A DNA stretch of 64,000 nt. Origin: Vibrio barjaei (GTDB lineage Bacteria > Pseudomonadota > Gammaproteobacteria > Enterobacterales > Vibrionaceae). The translations under genes and the position numbers were made by a program. Below, piece by piece: positions 20,936-31,283 of this stretch (position 1 is the first letter of the stretch; the number at the start of each line of letters is the position of its first letter). Where the stretch lies: the NCBI RefSeq assembly GCF_001639065.2, contig NZ_LQXO02000014.1:326-64325 (forward strand), in the 5' to 3' direction. The notes under the pieces were generated by a model. It saw nothing but the letters and a program-made list of their open reading frames with translations. It had not been told where the DNA came from and ran no database searches.

Positions 20936-21730
20936 TTAGAACAGCTCCTTAGTTAATGCCTTTGCTGGATAACGGAATGGAACTGGCCCATCAGCTTCGC
21001 CAAGCAAGAACTGTTGGACTCGAGCATCAGGGTTATTTCTCAGTTCATCAGGAGTACCGCAAGCAACTACTTTTCCGTCCGCGAGCAAGTAAACCCAATC
21101 GGCGATAGACATGACTTCGGGAACATCGTGAGAAACGACAATGGAGGTAAGGTCTAGTGCTTTGTTCAACTTACCAATTAGTTCCACCAGCACCCCCATC
21201 GTTATAGGATCCTGACCAACAAAGGGCTCATCGTACATAATTAATTCAGGGTCAAGGGCAATAGCTCTTGCGAGTGCTGCACGTCTTGCCATGCCTCCAG
21301 AAAGCTCACTTGGCATAAGTTGAGATGCCCCACGTAATCCGACAGCCTCTAACTTTAGCAGTACTAAAGTACGAATCATCGACTCACTCAGTTCAGTATG
21401 CTCACGCAAAGGAAACGCGACATTGTCAAAGACATTAAGGTCGGTAAATAGTGCACCCGATTGGAATAGCATGCTCATTTTCTTACGAACATGGTAAAGA
21501 CGTTTTCTAGAAAGCGTAGGAATATTGTCGCCTTCGAACCAAATCTCCCCATGGTCAGGCGAGATTTGCCCACCGATCAGGCGAAGTAATGTCGTTTTAC
21601 CAATTCCCGATGGCCCCATGATGGCTGTGATCTTACCTTTTGGTACATGCAACTCGACGTCATCAAAAATGACGTGTGAGCCACGTGCAAAAGTCAGTCC
21701 CTTTACGGAAACCAAGTCATTGTTTGACAT
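20936..21730 (-). CDS. mlaF: Phospholipid ABC transporter ATPase MlaF
   Basis: Cytoplasmic ATPase of the Mla phospholipid transporter and first gene of mlaFEDCB-ibaG-murA. From the ATG at 21730 (AAGGAAA upstream; [17 protein letters not shown]) it has 264 aa; an upstream in-frame start at 21793 is rejected. Walker [10 protein letters not shown], signature [16 protein letters not shown], Walker [15 protein letters not shown] and the switch His (IVVSHD) are present. It is divergent from the CaCA exchanger, with a ~290-bp promoter region between. Confidence 0.96.
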   Translation of the reverse strand: MSNNDLVSVKGLTFARGSHVIFDDVELHVPKGKITAIMGPSGIGKTTLLRLIGGQISPDHGEIWFEGDNIPTLSRKRLYHVRKKMSMLFQSGALFTDLNVFDNVAFPLREHTELSESMIRTLVLLKLEAVGLRGASQLMPSELSGGMARRAALARAIALDPELIMYDEPFVGQDPITMGVLVELIGKLNKALDLTSIVVSHDVPEVMSIADWVYLLADGKVVACGTPDELRNNPDARVQQFLLGEADGPVPFRYPAKALTKELF

Positions 21731-22022
21731 ACATTTCCTTATCATCCTAACAATAGTCCTATGAGCAACAATAATAATGACACAAGCGGACAATTAAAAC
21801 CCTTATATCCAAATGGTTGGATAATTACAGAGTCATATCCAATTACGCCAAATTTGTGTCATTACGAGCATTTATGACATCTCTCTTCACCTTAGCCTAT
21901 CTATTAGCGTATTAGCTTCGGCGCACTATTGTTATTTTATTTGTTGATTAGCTTCCATTTTGGCCGACAAACCGTCAAAATTAGCCGCCAAATGTCTCAG
22001 AAAAATAGAAGTGGATAAAAAC
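21731..22022. other. Divergent promoter region between mlaF and the CaCA exchanger
   Basis: AT-rich 292 bp containing the start regions of two opposed operons. No clear operator or small gene was recognised. A TTG at 21960 extends the exchanger frame but has no ribosome site. Confidence 0.5.
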
Positions 22023-22994
22023 ATGCTTGAAGCCGTAGTGTTTCTGATAATTGGACTGGTTTTTCTCGTTTGGAGTGCTGATAAGTTGGTATTCGGCGCC
22101 GCGGCACTGGCACGCAATGTGGGTATCTCACCTTTAGTTATCGGTATGACTATTCTTGCTATGGGGTCATCCGCGCCAGAAATGATGGTTTCGGCCACCG
22201 CCGCCCTAGAGGGTAAAACGGATACTGCGGTTGGTAACGTCCTAGGGTCCAACATCGCCAATATTGCCCTTATTCTTGGTATTACCGCCATGATTAAGCC
22301 TCTTTCTATTTCATCTGCGGTTCTGAGACGCGAGCTACCTTTAATGATTGCGGTAACGCTTATCGCAGGTCTTATTCTTTGGGATAGTCACCTTGGTTTC
22401 TATGAAGGGATTATTCTATTTGCCTTATTTGGCGCATTTATCCTTGCCATGCTTCGTATCAGCAAAGCTGAAAAAGAGAGTGGCAACAATGACGCCATGC
22501 TAGAAGACCAAGAGTCCGAAATTCCAGAAGGTGTGAGTAACGCTAAAGCAGCCATGTGGGTGGTGATAGGCCTAATCATCCTCCCTATCGCAGCAGATAG
22601 ACTGGTAGATAGCGCAGTAACGATCGCCCAATATTTTGGCATGAGTGACCTTGTTATCGGTCTAACGATTATCGCGATTGGCACCAGCCTGCCAGAACTG
22701 GCCGCATCTCTTGCTGGTGTACTGAAAGGCGAAGATGATATGGCGGTAGGTAACATCATAGGCTCAAACGTCTTCAACATCCTCGCCGTGATGGGTATTC
22801 CAGGTATCATTAATCCTTCTATACTCAGTGAACATGCTATGGGCCGTGACTTCTGGGTTATGCTTGCCGTTTCGCTATTACTGGTTGTAATGGCACTGGG
22901 CAAATCTAAGAGCATTAATCGAATTGAAGGATTTATTTTGTTCGTGCTATTCCTTGGTTATCAGGTTTATCTATTCGCTAATATGGCAGCTTAG
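22023..22994 (+). CDS. yrbG: Calcium/sodium antiporter (CaCA family, YrbG-like)
   Basis: Inner-membrane cation exchanger with two inverted repeats of five helices. The two alpha repeats are plain: GSSAPEMMVSATAAL with GNVLGSNIANIALILGI, and GTSLPELAASLAGVL with GNIIGSNVFNILAVMGI; their acidic residues bind Ca and Na. From the ATG at 22023 (MLEAVVFLIIGLVFLVW) it has 323 aa, like E. coli YrbG (325). It heads the kds-lpt cluster, as in E. coli, though its physiological ion is not shown by sequence. Confidence 0.93.
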   Translation: MLEAVVFLIIGLVFLVWSADKLVFGAAALARNVGISPLVIGMTILAMGSSAPEMMVSATAALEGKTDTAVGNVLGSNIANIALILGITAMIKPLSISSAVLRRELPLMIAVTLIAGLILWDSHLGFYEGIILFALFGAFILAMLRISKAEKESGNNDAMLEDQESEIPEGVSNAKAAMWVVIGLIILPIAADRLVDSAVTIAQYFGMSDLVIGLTIIAIGTSLPELAASLAGVLKGEDDMAVGNIIGSNVFNILAVMGIPGIINPSILSEHAMGRDFWVMLAVSLLLVVMALGKSKSINRIEGFILFVLFLGYQVYLFANMAA

Positions 22995-23005
22995 GAGCGG
23001 TTATC

Positions 23006-23974
23006 ATGTCTGGTTTTGATTATGTTAGCGCTGCGAAGCGTGTTTTAGAGACCGAAGTACAAGCACTTCAACACCTCGAGCGCTACTTTGACGAGCAATT
23101 TGAGTCGGTATGTGATGCGATTCTCAACCACCAAGGCAAGGTTATCGTCATGGGGATGGGTAAATCAGGGCACATTGGTAAGAAAATTGCGGCTACGCTT
23201 GCTAGCACTGGCACATCGGCGTTTTTTGTCCACCCAGGAGAAGCCGCTCACGGCGATTTGGGTATGATTGAGGCTCGCGATCTCGTTATCGCCATCTCCA
23301 ATTCCGGTGAGTCGCACGAAATCATTAGTTTATTTCCAGTCTTTAAGCGCCTTGGTATTACTACTGTAAGCATGACCGGAAAGCCTGAATCTAACATGGC
23401 AAAACTCTCTGATTTTCACTTACAAATCACTGTACCTAAAGAAGCGTGTCCACTTGGTCTAGCACCCACTTCTAGCTCGACGGCAACTCTGGTCATGGGA
23501 GATGCATTGGCCATCGCCTTATTGGAAGCTCGTGGCTTTGGTGAAGAAGACTTTGCCCTGTCTCATCCGGGAGGCGCATTGGGTCGTAAACTATTACTTA
23601 AATTGAGTGACATCATGCATTCAGGTCAAGCGCTGCCTGTAGTCGGTCCACAGACCTTGGTACGCGACGCACTACTAGAAATTTCCGATAAAGGACTTGG
23701 CATGACAACTATCGTGGACAACGATATGAACTTGCTAGGTATCTTTACCGATGGAGACTTGCGACGTATTCTTGATAAACGAGTCGATATTCATGACACC
23801 ACCATTGGCGAGGTCATGACCGTTAACCCAACCACTGCTGCGCCTAATATGCTAGCGGCTGAAGGATTAAACTTAATGCAATCGAAGAATATTAACGGTC
23901 TTGTACTGCTCGATGACAATAAAGTCGTGGGTGCACTCAATATGCATGACTTATTAAAAGCGGGAGTAATGTAG
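23006..23974 (+). CDS. kdsD: Arabinose-5-phosphate isomerase KdsD
   Basis: Converts ribulose-5-P to arabinose-5-P, the first step toward Kdo of lipopolysaccharide. The 322 aa contain an N-terminal SIS domain (GMGKSGHIGKKIAATLASTG, HPGEAAHGDLG, SNSGESHEI) and two C-terminal CBS domains (DIMHSG and EVMTVNP starts). It overlaps kdsC by one base (TAGTG). Confidence 0.96.
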   Translation: MSGFDYVSAAKRVLETEVQALQHLERYFDEQFESVCDAILNHQGKVIVMGMGKSGHIGKKIAATLASTGTSAFFVHPGEAAHGDLGMIEARDLVIAISNSGESHEIISLFPVFKRLGITTVSMTGKPESNMAKLSDFHLQITVPKEACPLGLAPTSSSTATLVMGDALAIALLEARGFGEEDFALSHPGGALGRKLLLKLSDIMHSGQALPVVGPQTLVRDALLEISDKGLGMTTIVDNDMNLLGIFTDGDLRRILDKRVDIHDTTIGEVMTVNPTTAAPNMLAAEGLNLMQSKNINGLVLLDDNKVVGALNMHDLLKAGVM

Positions 23975-24531
23975 TGTCGAAACAAGTTGAAACGCTCTAT
24001 GGTTTGGTGGCTTCATCCACTTACGATAAAGCAGCAGACATCAAACTCCTGATTTGCGACGTGGATGGCGTCTTCTCCGATGGCTTGATTTATATGGGTA
24101 ACCAAGGTGAAGAGCTAAAAACCTTTCATACTCGTGACGGTTACGGTATTAAGGCTTTAATGAGTGCGGGCGTAGAAGTCGCCATCATTACAGGCCGTCG
24201 CTCACAGATCGTTGAGAACCGCATGACCGCACTGGGTATTTCTTTGATTTACCAAGGGCAAGATGACAAAGTCTCCGCTTATCAAGATATTTGCCAAAAG
24301 CTTGCTATCCCAGCTTCGAAAACGGCCTACATCGGTGATGACCTTATCGATTGGCCTGTCATGGAGCAGGTCGGCTTAAGCGTCTGCGTGGCGGATGGGC
24401 ATCCACTGCTCGCCAGAAAAGCAGATCACGTCACTACGATTCCAGGTGGACGTGGTGCCGTTAGGGAAGTTTGTGATCTGATCCTAGAATCAAAGGGAGA
24501 ACTAGAGCTTCACAAAGGTCTTAGTATATGA
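23974..24531 (+). CDS. kdsC: 3-deoxy-D-manno-octulosonate-8-phosphate phosphatase KdsC
   Basis: HAD-family tetrameric phosphatase producing free Kdo. The 185 aa carry HAD motif I ICDVDGVFSDG (nucleophile and acid Asp pair), FHTRDGYGIKAL, motif II IITGR, and motif IV YIGDDLIDWPVM. It starts at GTG, overlapping the kdsD stop, and its stop overlaps the lptC ATG, so the three are translationally coupled. Confidence 0.96.
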   Translation: MSKQVETLYGLVASSTYDKAADIKLLICDVDGVFSDGLIYMGNQGEELKTFHTRDGYGIKALMSAGVEVAIITGRRSQIVENRMTALGISLIYQGQDDKVSAYQDICQKLAIPASKTAYIGDDLIDWPVMEQVGLSVCVADGHPLLARKADHVTTIPGGRGAVREVCDLILESKGELELHKGLSI

Positions 24532-25091
24532 GTTTGTCTCGTATTCTTTATAGTCTACTTGCCATTATTTCTATTGGGTGTGCGGTTTATTTGTACACCA
24601 AGGACGAATCGAGCACGATTCAGATTGTCCCAGATATTGAATTGCCAGCTTTCAGTGGAATAAATGTTCATAACATTTCTTACTCTGATACCGGTATTCG
24701 AAGCTATACGATCAATTCCGTACATCTGGAACATTTCGCTCAAAAAGGGAATACTATTTTTGAGAGTCCTATATTGTCTATTTACGCGAATGGCACAACA
24801 AAAGAGTGGGAAATTTCCGCAGATAAAGCCATTTTGGACAAGGATGAAGTACTCACTTTATACGACAATGTTCTAGCTCAAAATCTATTACCAGAGTCAG
24901 GATTTGATACACTATCAACACAGAAGATGAGCATTAAACTAACCAACAGAGACTTTTGGTCCGATACCAAGGTCATTATGCTCGGCCCTCAATTTGAAAC
25001 ATGCGGCGAAGCGATGAAAGGAAATTTCGCAGACAATATCGCCGAGGTTTATAACAAAGTGAACAGTAGATATGAAACTCTCACACCTTAG
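24528..25091 (+). CDS. lptC: LPS export protein LptC
   Basis: Bitopic inner-membrane protein that passes LPS from LptB2FG to LptA. The 187 aa have one N-terminal membrane helix (ILYSLLAIISIGCAVYLYT) and a periplasmic beta-jellyroll; FWSDTKVIMLGPQFETCGEA is the conserved C-terminal region. It overlaps kdsC by 4 nt and lptA by 20 nt, which fixes its place in the lptCAB unit. Confidence 0.93.
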   Translation: MSLSRILYSLLAIISIGCAVYLYTKDESSTIQIVPDIELPAFSGINVHNISYSDTGIRSYTINSVHLEHFAQKGNTIFESPILSIYANGTTKEWEISADKAILDKDEVLTLYDNVLAQNLLPESGFDTLSTQKMSIKLTNRDFWSDTKVIMLGPQFETCGEAMKGNFADNIAEVYNKVNSRYETLTP

Positions 25092-25569
25092 TTTAGGTAT
25101 TTGCTTACTTTTACCTATATCAGCAATGGCGTTATCAACGGACTCAGAGCAACCGGTGTATATTGACTCTGACTCTCAGCTACTTGATATGAAAAGCAAC
25201 CAAGTAACCTTCGAAGGCGATGTAAAGCTTAAACAAGGTAGTATTAACATCAATGCCGATAAAGTGATTGTTACACGTGAAGCAGAAACCGGCACAATTC
25301 AGGTTATCGAAGGTTTTGGCAATTTGGCGACATTTTCTCAACTTACTGACGATGGTAAAACCTTATACGGTGAAGCAAAGCAGTTACATTACTCACTGAA
25401 AAACGATCAATTGACTATGACGAATAAAGCGATGCTATCTCAAGACGACAGTATCATTCGTGGCAGTGTAATTAAGTACAGAATCTCATCACAGAAACTC
25501 ATCGCTGATGGCGACTCAAAGGGAAGAGTATCTACTGTGCTACAACCACAACAGGTCCAAGAGAAGTAA
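25072..25569 (+). CDS. lptA: LPS transport periplasmic protein LptA
   Basis: Forms the periplasmic beta-jellyroll bridge carrying LPS to LptDE. A signal peptide ([16 protein letters not shown]) precedes the OstA-type domain: [39 protein letters not shown] and [19 protein letters not shown]. The 165 aa are close to the E. coli length (185). Start overlaps the end of lptC. Confidence 0.95.
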   Translation: MKLSHLSLGICLLLPISAMALSTDSEQPVYIDSDSQLLDMKSNQVTFEGDVKLKQGSININADKVIVTREAETGTIQVIEGFGNLATFSQLTDDGKTLYGEAKQLHYSLKNDQLTMTNKAMLSQDDSIIRGSVIKYRISSQKLIADGDSKGRVSTVLQPQQVQEK

Positions 25570-25577
25570 TTGTATTT

Positions 25578-26303
25578 ATGGCGTTATTGAAAGCGACACA
25601 TTTAGCAAAAAGCTATAAAAACCGTAAAGTGGTCTCAGACGTTAGCCTTTCGGTTGAATCTGGTCAAATAGTGGGATTGCTAGGCCCTAACGGCGCCGGT
25701 AAAACTACTTCGTTTTACATGATTGTAGGTCTGGTTGCTCGCGATGAAGGCACCATAACTATTGATGGAGAAGACATCAGTATTCTCCCAATGCATAGCC
25801 GCGCTAAAATGGGCATTGGCTACCTGCCACAAGAAGCCTCCATTTTCAGAAAGCTCAGTGTTGAAAACAACATTATGGCAGTACTCGAGACTCGTAATGA
25901 GATCACTCAAGAAGAGCGACAAGATAAACTAGAGGACCTGCTGGATGAGTTCAATATTCAACACATTCGAAAAAGTGCAGGTATGGCACTGTCTGGCGGC
26001 GAACGTCGACGTGTAGAAATTGCTAGGGCTCTGGCCGCCAACCCGCAGTTCATCTTATTGGATGAGCCGTTTGCGGGTGTTGACCCAATTTCAGTGATTG
26101 ATATCAAGAAGATCATCGAGCATTTGCGCGATAGAGGCTTAGGAGTTCTTATCACCGATCATAACGTTCGTGAAACCTTAGATGTGTGTGAAAAAGCATA
26201 CATTGTGAGCCAAGGTCACCTAATTGCTGAAGGAAGTCCTGAAGATGTTCTCAATAATGAACACGTAAAACAGGTTTATCTCGGTGAACAATTCAGACTA
26301 TGA
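25578..26303 (+). CDS. lptB: LPS export ABC transporter ATPase LptB
   Basis: Cytoplasmic ATPase that drives LPS extraction by LptFG (encoded elsewhere). The 241 aa contain Walker [12 protein letters not shown], signature [16 protein letters not shown], Walker [14 protein letters not shown] and the switch [14 protein letters not shown], all typical of LptB. 8 bp after lptA, before rpoN. Confidence 0.97.
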   Translation: MALLKATHLAKSYKNRKVVSDVSLSVESGQIVGLLGPNGAGKTTSFYMIVGLVARDEGTITIDGEDISILPMHSRAKMGIGYLPQEASIFRKLSVENNIMAVLETRNEITQEERQDKLEDLLDEFNIQHIRKSAGMALSGGERRRVEIARALAANPQFILLDEPFAGVDPISVIDIKKIIEHLRDRGLGVLITDHNVRETLDVCEKAYIVSQGHLIAEGSPEDVLNNEHVKQVYLGEQFRL

Positions 26304-26349
26304 TTTAATAGGCTTGGATAAAATTTTAATAATAGGCTAGCAATACTGC

Positions 26350-27819
26350 ATGAAACCCTCATTACAACTCAAGCTAGGTCAACAGTTAGCAATGACGCCC
26401 CAGTTGCAACAAGCAATTCGCTTACTGCAATTGTCGACGCTCGATCTGCAACAAGAGATTCAAGAGGCCTTAGACTCAAACCCATTACTTGACGTGGAAG
26501 AAACCGCGGAAGAAGCGCCGCCTTCTAATGAGGAAAAGTCGAGCCCTGAAAGTAAAGAAGAAGCATCTGCAGAGCCAGTTAGCGAACCAGAGCCAAAAGA
26601 CAGTTCTGAACAAATTGAAAGTTCTGAAATATCGACGGAACTTGAAATGGACACCACATGGGATGATGTCTATAGCGCCAATACCGGTAACACGGGCATT
26701 GCCGCCGATGATGACATGCCAATTTATCAAGGTGAAACCACACAGTCTCTACAAGACTATCTAGTTTGGCAATTAGACCTCACGCCATTTACTGAAACAG
26801 ATCGTGCCATCGCCTTAGCCATCATTGATGCTGTCGATGATTACGGCTATCTGACCCTGTCCTGTGAAGAGATTCTCGACAGTGTCGATATTGAGGATGT
26901 TGAGCTTGATGAGATTGAAGCAGTAAGAAAACGCGTTCAGCAATTCGATCCGCTAGGCGTTGCTTCTCTTAATCTGCAAGATTGCCTACTACTGCAACTC
27001 GCTACTTTCCCTGAAGATACTCCATGGCTCGCTGAAGCTAAGTTGGTCTTGTCTGATCATATCGATCAATTGGGTAACCGTGATTACAAACTCGTTATTA
27101 AAGAGACTAAGCTTAAGGAAGCGGATCTTCGAGAAGTTTTGAAGCTCATCCAACAGCTTGACCCTCGACCAGGCAGTAAAATCACGCCTGATGAAACTGA
27201 GTACGTAGTGCCGGATGTCTCCGTCTTCAAAGACCGCGGAAAATGGATAGTTCAGATTAACCCTGACAGTGTTCCAAGACTGAAAGTGAATCAACAATAC
27301 GCGAAACTAGGTACAGGCAACAGTGCTGACAGCCAATATATTCGCTCTAATTTGCAGGAAGCGAAATGGTTGATTAAGAGCCTTGAGAGTCGCAATGAAA
27401 CTTTGCTCAAAGTAGCTAAGTGCATTGTCGAGCATCAACATGACTTTTTCGAATACGGTGAAGAGGCAATGAAACCAATGGTTCTCAACGATGTTGCCCT
27501 TGCTGTAGACATGCATGAATCGACAATTTCTCGAGTTACCACTCAGAAATATATGCATACCCCACGCGGCATTTTTGAACTGAAGTACTTCTTCTCAAGC
27601 CACGTATCGACCGACAATGGCGGCGAGTGTTCCTCGACGGCCATTCGAGCACTAATCAAGAAGCTTGTCGCTGCAGAAAATCCAGCCAAGCCATTGAGCG
27701 ATAGTAAAATCGCAGCGCAACTAGCTGACCAAGGAATTCAGGTTGCTAGACGAACTATAGCGAAATACCGTGAGTCGTTGGGCATTGCCCCTTCCAGTCA
27801 GCGTAAACGCCTACTTTAA
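26350..27819 (+). CDS. rpoN: RNA polymerase sigma-54 factor RpoN
   Basis: Alternative sigma factor for activator-dependent promoters (nitrogen, flagella, formate, type VI and other functions in vibrios). The 489 aa show the Gln/Leu-rich region I ([20 protein letters not shown]), an acidic region II (about residues 50-110, rich in Glu/Ser), the core-binding region III, and the C-terminal RpoN box [10 protein letters not shown]. It lies between lptB and hpf, the standard gammaproteobacterial order that ties it to the nitrogen PTS. Confidence 0.98.
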   Translation: MKPSLQLKLGQQLAMTPQLQQAIRLLQLSTLDLQQEIQEALDSNPLLDVEETAEEAPPSNEEKSSPESKEEASAEPVSEPEPKDSSEQIESSEISTELEMDTTWDDVYSANTGNTGIAADDDMPIYQGETTQSLQDYLVWQLDLTPFTETDRAIALAIIDAVDDYGYLTLSCEEILDSVDIEDVELDEIEAVRKRVQQFDPLGVASLNLQDCLLLQLATFPEDTPWLAEAKLVLSDHIDQLGNRDYKLVIKETKLKEADLREVLKLIQQLDPRPGSKITPDETEYVVPDVSVFKDRGKWIVQINPDSVPRLKVNQQYAKLGTGNSADSQYIRSNLQEAKWLIKSLESRNETLLKVAKCIVEHQHDFFEYGEEAMKPMVLNDVALAVDMHESTISRVTTQKYMHTPRGIFELKYFFSSHVSTDNGGECSSTAIRALIKKLVAAENPAKPLSDSKIAAQLADQGIQVARRTIAKYRESLGIAPSSQRKRLL

Positions 27820-27844
27820 GGCCAATAACTAAGAAGGAAAGTCT

Positions 27845-28132
27845 ATGCAAATTCAAATTGAAGGCCACCACGTCGATGTCACTGAGTCAATGCAGGACTA
27901 CGTTCAGAGTAAATTTCAAAAGCTGGAACGCTTTTTCGATCATATAAACAGCATTAACGTCATATTAAAAGTTGAAAAATTAAACCAGATCGCAGAAGCT
28001 ACGCTCCACGTTAATCAAGCTGAAATTCATGCGGCGGCAAATGATGAGAATATGTACGCTGCCATTGACGGACTTGTCGATAAGCTCGTCAGACAATTGA
28101 ATAAGCATAAAGAAAAATTAAGTAATCACTAA
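27845..28132 (+). CDS. hpf: Ribosome hibernation-promoting factor (short HPF)
   Basis: Binds the decoding region of the 30S subunit and promotes 100S dimers in stationary phase together with RMF. The 95 aa are the short form, with the beta-alpha fold opening MQIQIEGHHVDVTESMQDYV and the conserved basic helix at the end (DKLVRQLNKHKEK). AGAAGGAAA precedes the ATG. It follows rpoN, as usual. Confidence 0.95.
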   Translation: MQIQIEGHHVDVTESMQDYVQSKFQKLERFFDHINSINVILKVEKLNQIAEATLHVNQAEIHAAANDENMYAAIDGLVDKLVRQLNKHKEKLSNH

Positions 28133-28133
28133 A

Positions 28134-28580
28134 ATGCAAATAAGTGAAGTATTAACTCTGGACTGCACCAAAAGTGCAGTCCCTTGTACGAGTAAAAAGC
28201 GCGCCCTAGAAATTATTAGCGAAATCGCAGCAGAGCACACGGGTCAAAATTCTACCGAACTGTTCGAGTGCATGTTAAGTCGTGAAAAAGTGGGCAGCAC
28301 GGGAATTGGTAATGGTATTGCGATTCCTCATGCCAGAATGCATGACAGCGATAAAGCCGTTGCCGTATTACTTCAGTGCCAAGCGCCAGTTGACTTCGAC
28401 TCTATAGACAATCGCCCAGTTGATCTCATGTTCGCTCTGCTCGTTCCAGATGCGCAATGTAAAGAACATTTAAAGACATTGTCATGTATGGCTGAGCGTT
28501 TAAATGATAAAACGGTCCTAAAACAACTTCGTAATGCTCAGTCCGATCAAGAGCTTTACGATATTATCGTTAGCCATTAA
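28134..28580 (+). CDS. ptsN: Nitrogen-PTS enzyme IIA(Ntr)
   Basis: Terminal phosphoacceptor of the nitrogen phosphotransferase system, regulating K+ transport, sigma-dependent genes and stress responses rather than importing sugar. The 148 aa carry the phosphorylation site His66 in GNGIAIPHARMH. The start is 2 bp after hpf. Partners npr and rapZ are in the same cluster. Confidence 0.97.
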   Translation: MQISEVLTLDCTKSAVPCTSKKRALEIISEIAAEHTGQNSTELFECMLSREKVGSTGIGNGIAIPHARMHDSDKAVAVLLQCQAPVDFDSIDNRPVDLMFALLVPDAQCKEHLKTLSCMAERLNDKTVLKQLRNAQSDQELYDIIVSH

Positions 28581-28598
28581 AAATAGCTGAGAAACAAA

Positions 28599-29456
28599 AT
28601 GCGATTAGTCGTTGTAAGTGGACATTCGGGCGCAGGCAAAAGTGTGGCGTTGCGAGTACTAGAAGATTCTGGCTACTACTGCGTTGATAATCTACCTATC
28701 GATTTACTGGAAGCCTTTGTGGATTCTTCAAAAGATTCCCAACAAAGTGTCGCCGTCAGTATTGATATCCGTAACTTGCCTGACAATCTGAACAACTTAA
28801 CCTCTAAGTTGCAACAATTGTCTAAGCAACACGACGTCAAAGTACTTTTTCTTGATGCATCAAAGCCAGTGTTGTTAAAACGCTACAGTGAAACTCGTCG
28901 TATCCATCCTCTCTCTCAGCGCAAAGATAAACTGTCACTAGAGCAGGCTATTGATTTAGAGCATACACTACTCAAACCTATCAAAGAGCATGCCGACTAC
29001 ATCATTGACTCGAGTGAACAGTCCATACACGACTTAAGCGAAACCATTCGTTTTGAATTAGAAGGCCAAGAGAAGAAAGATCTTGTCATGGTTTTCCAAT
29101 CGTTTGGGTTTAAATACGGTATGCCAAGTGATGCCGATTACGTGTTTGATGTGCGTTTTCTACCCAATCCACATTGGCAGCCAGAATTAAGACCAATGAC
29201 AGGGCTAGATGCACCAATTAAATCTTTCCTAGAAGCTTATCCTGACGTCATCGAGTTGAAACAACAAATTCAAGGCTTTGTTGAACGTTGGCTACCTTTA
29301 CTGGAAAAGAACAACCGTAGCTATCTGACTGTTGCTATTGGTTGTACGGGCGGCAAACACCGCTCTGTCTATATCACTCAGCAAATTGGTGAGTATTTTG
29401 CTCAGCTCGGCCACCAAGTAAAAATTCGTCACGCATCGCTAGAGAAAAACAGCTAA
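28599..29456 (+). CDS. rapZ: RNase adapter protein RapZ
   Basis: Nucleotide- and RNA-binding adapter which in E. coli directs RNase E to the sRNA GlmZ and senses glucosamine-6-P. The 285 aa have an N-terminal P-loop kinase-like domain with GHSGAGKS at 8-15, and the C-terminal domain with [12 protein letters not shown] and FQSFGFKYG. It lies between ptsN and npr, as in enteric bacteria. Confidence 0.96.
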   Translation: MRLVVVSGHSGAGKSVALRVLEDSGYYCVDNLPIDLLEAFVDSSKDSQQSVAVSIDIRNLPDNLNNLTSKLQQLSKQHDVKVLFLDASKPVLLKRYSETRRIHPLSQRKDKLSLEQAIDLEHTLLKPIKEHADYIIDSSEQSIHDLSETIRFELEGQEKKDLVMVFQSFGFKYGMPSDADYVFDVRFLPNPHWQPELRPMTGLDAPIKSFLEAYPDVIELKQQIQGFVERWLPLLEKNNRSYLTVAIGCTGGKHRSVYITQQIGEYFAQLGHQVKIRHASLEKNS

Positions 29457-29467
29457 CAGGAAATCAA

Positions 29468-29743
29468 ATGTCACTATCTCGCACTGTTCTCATTCAAAAT
29501 CGTCTTGGTTTGCATGCTCGCGCTGCCGTCAAGTTAGTCGAGTTAGCACAAAGCTTCGAGGCAACCGTGACGATTTGTAATCACGAACAGAAAGAAGCAA
29601 CAGCGGATAGTGTAATGGGGCTTCTTATGCTCGAGTCGGCTCAAGGTGAGAACATCACCATCAAAGCGTCAGGAAACCAAGCTGAGGATGCTCTGCAAGC
29701 GGTATGCGAGTTGGTTGAACACCGCTTCGACGAAGACGAATAG
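29468..29743 (+). CDS. ptsO: Phosphocarrier protein NPr
   Basis: HPr-like carrier that passes phosphate from enzyme I(Ntr) to PtsN. The 91 aa include the phosphorylated His16 in [19 protein letters not shown] and the [16 protein letters not shown] region. It is the last gene of the rpoN cluster, 11 bp after rapZ. Confidence 0.96.
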   Translation: MSLSRTVLIQNRLGLHARAAVKLVELAQSFEATVTICNHEQKEATADSVMGLLMLESAQGENITIKASGNQAEDALQAVCELVEHRFDEDE

Positions 29744-29868
29744 ATTCCGCACACTTTTCTGTTTTATTTCCACTCTCCGATAACTTCTTCGTGCCCCGTA
29801 GGTTACTTGAACCCAAAATTAAGCTACTATTCAGTACATTAAAAAGCAGTTGAGTGTAGGGGGCATCC

Positions 29869-31227
29869 ATGGCGGAGCAAATAGAATTCGATCAAGCTCA
29901 CCAAACCCTCCAAGAAGTCAGTGAAGCGCTAGAAAATGGCCGCTTCGTTTACGTAAGAAGACAACTTCAGGACATGGAGCCTGAAGATATTGCCCATCTT
30001 CTAGAAGCCTCTCCGCGTAAAAGCCGTGAAGTCCTGTGGCAACTCACCGACCCTGAAGACTATGGTGAAATCCTTGATGAACTCAATGAGGACGTCAAAG
30101 ATAGTCTTGTCTCCAAAATGGCGCCAGAAAAGCTGGCTGAAGCAACGGAAGGCATGGACACCGATGACGTAGCCTATGTCCTACGTAGTCTGCCTGATAC
30201 CGTATCGCGCGAAGTTCTGTCACAAATGGACACTGCTGACCGCTTGCGTGTCGAAACCGCCCTTTCTTACCCAGAAGATACCGCCGGCGGAATCATGAAT
30301 ACCGACGTTATCACTATTCGTGGTGATGTCGATGTCGATGTAGTTCTGCGCTACCTGCGTATGAAAGGCGAGCTGCCAGAGGCGACCGACGCACTGTATG
30401 TGATAGACGAAGAAGACATGCTGATTGGTCACCTTTCTTTGAGCACACTTTTAACCACTCAGCCAGATGTCAAAGTCGTCGATGTCATGGATGATGCCGA
30501 TGAGGCAATCCATGTTGAAACTAGCGATTCGGACGTTGCCTCGTTATTTGAACGACGCGACTGGGTCTCTGCCCCTGTTGTGGATAGTGAACATCACCTA
30601 GTTGGTCGTATCACCATCGATGACGTGGTCGACATTATTCGTGAAGATGCCGAACACTCGATGATGAGTATGGCAGGTATGGATGACGATGAAGATACCT
30701 TTGCGCCTGTTGTAAAATCTGCTCGTCGACGCAGTGTTTGGCTGGGCGCCAATGTACTTGCCGCTTTAGCAGCAGCATCTGTCTCCAATATGTTTGAGGC
30801 CACATTAGAGCAGATGGCAGCAATAGCCGTCTTGATGACTATTGTACCTTCCATGGGAGGGGTTGCAGGTAACCAAACCGTTGCCCTGGTGATCCGAGGC
30901 CTAGCTTTGGGCCATATCGGTGACAGTAACCGACGTGAACTGCTACTCAAAGAAGCCGCCATCGGTTTTCTCAATGGTGTCCTTTGGGCCCTAATTATCG
31001 GTGGTATCGTAGTAGCGTGGAAAGGTGATTGGATGTTAGGCGGGATTATCTCTGCCGCCATGATGACTAATTTACTGGTGGCGGGTATTGCTGGCGTTAC
31101 CATCCCTATTCTGCTCAAAAAAATGAATATCGACCCCGCATTGGCGGGCGGAATGGCCCTTACGACCATTACCGACGTTGTTGGTCTTTCGGTCTTCTTA
31201 GGCTTAGCCACCATAATGATCAGCTGA
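29869..31227 (+). CDS. mgtE: Magnesium transporter MgtE
   Basis: Inner-membrane Mg2+ channel gated by intracellular magnesium. The 452 aa show the N-domain (about 1-130; EPEDIAHLLEASPRKSREV), two CBS domains (AGGIMNTDVITI and the DVMDDADEAI section), the plug helix, and the five-helix pore with the filter region GGVAGNQTVALVIRGLALG. No Mg riboswitch was recognised in the 125-bp upstream gap. Confidence 0.96.
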   Translation: MAEQIEFDQAHQTLQEVSEALENGRFVYVRRQLQDMEPEDIAHLLEASPRKSREVLWQLTDPEDYGEILDELNEDVKDSLVSKMAPEKLAEATEGMDTDDVAYVLRSLPDTVSREVLSQMDTADRLRVETALSYPEDTAGGIMNTDVITIRGDVDVDVVLRYLRMKGELPEATDALYVIDEEDMLIGHLSLSTLLTTQPDVKVVDVMDDADEAIHVETSDSDVASLFERRDWVSAPVVDSEHHLVGRITIDDVVDIIREDAEHSMMSMAGMDDDEDTFAPVVKSARRRSVWLGANVLAALAAASVSNMFEATLEQMAAIAVLMTIVPSMGGVAGNQTVALVIRGLALGHIGDSNRRELLLKEAAIGFLNGVLWALIIGGIVVAWKGDWMLGGIISAAMMTNLLVAGIAGVTIPILLKKMNIDPALAGGMALTTITDVVGLSVFLGLATIMIS

Positions 31228-31236
31228 CGCTAGATA

Positions 31237-31271
31237 CAAAAAGGGCGTAACCGGTAGGTTACGCCCTTTTC
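31237..31271. terminator. Bidirectional terminator between mgtE and pmbA
   Basis: AAAAGGGCGTAACC/GGTTACGCCCTTTT stem with a 4-nt loop, A and T tracts on both sides, between the convergent mgtE and pmbA ends. Confidence 0.92.
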
Positions 31272-31283
31272 GCTATTCGCTAT

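Noticed and set aside
22400..22915. Long minus-strand frame antisense to the CaCA exchanger
   Set aside because: Caused by codon bias of the real membrane protein on the other strand; no ribosome site.
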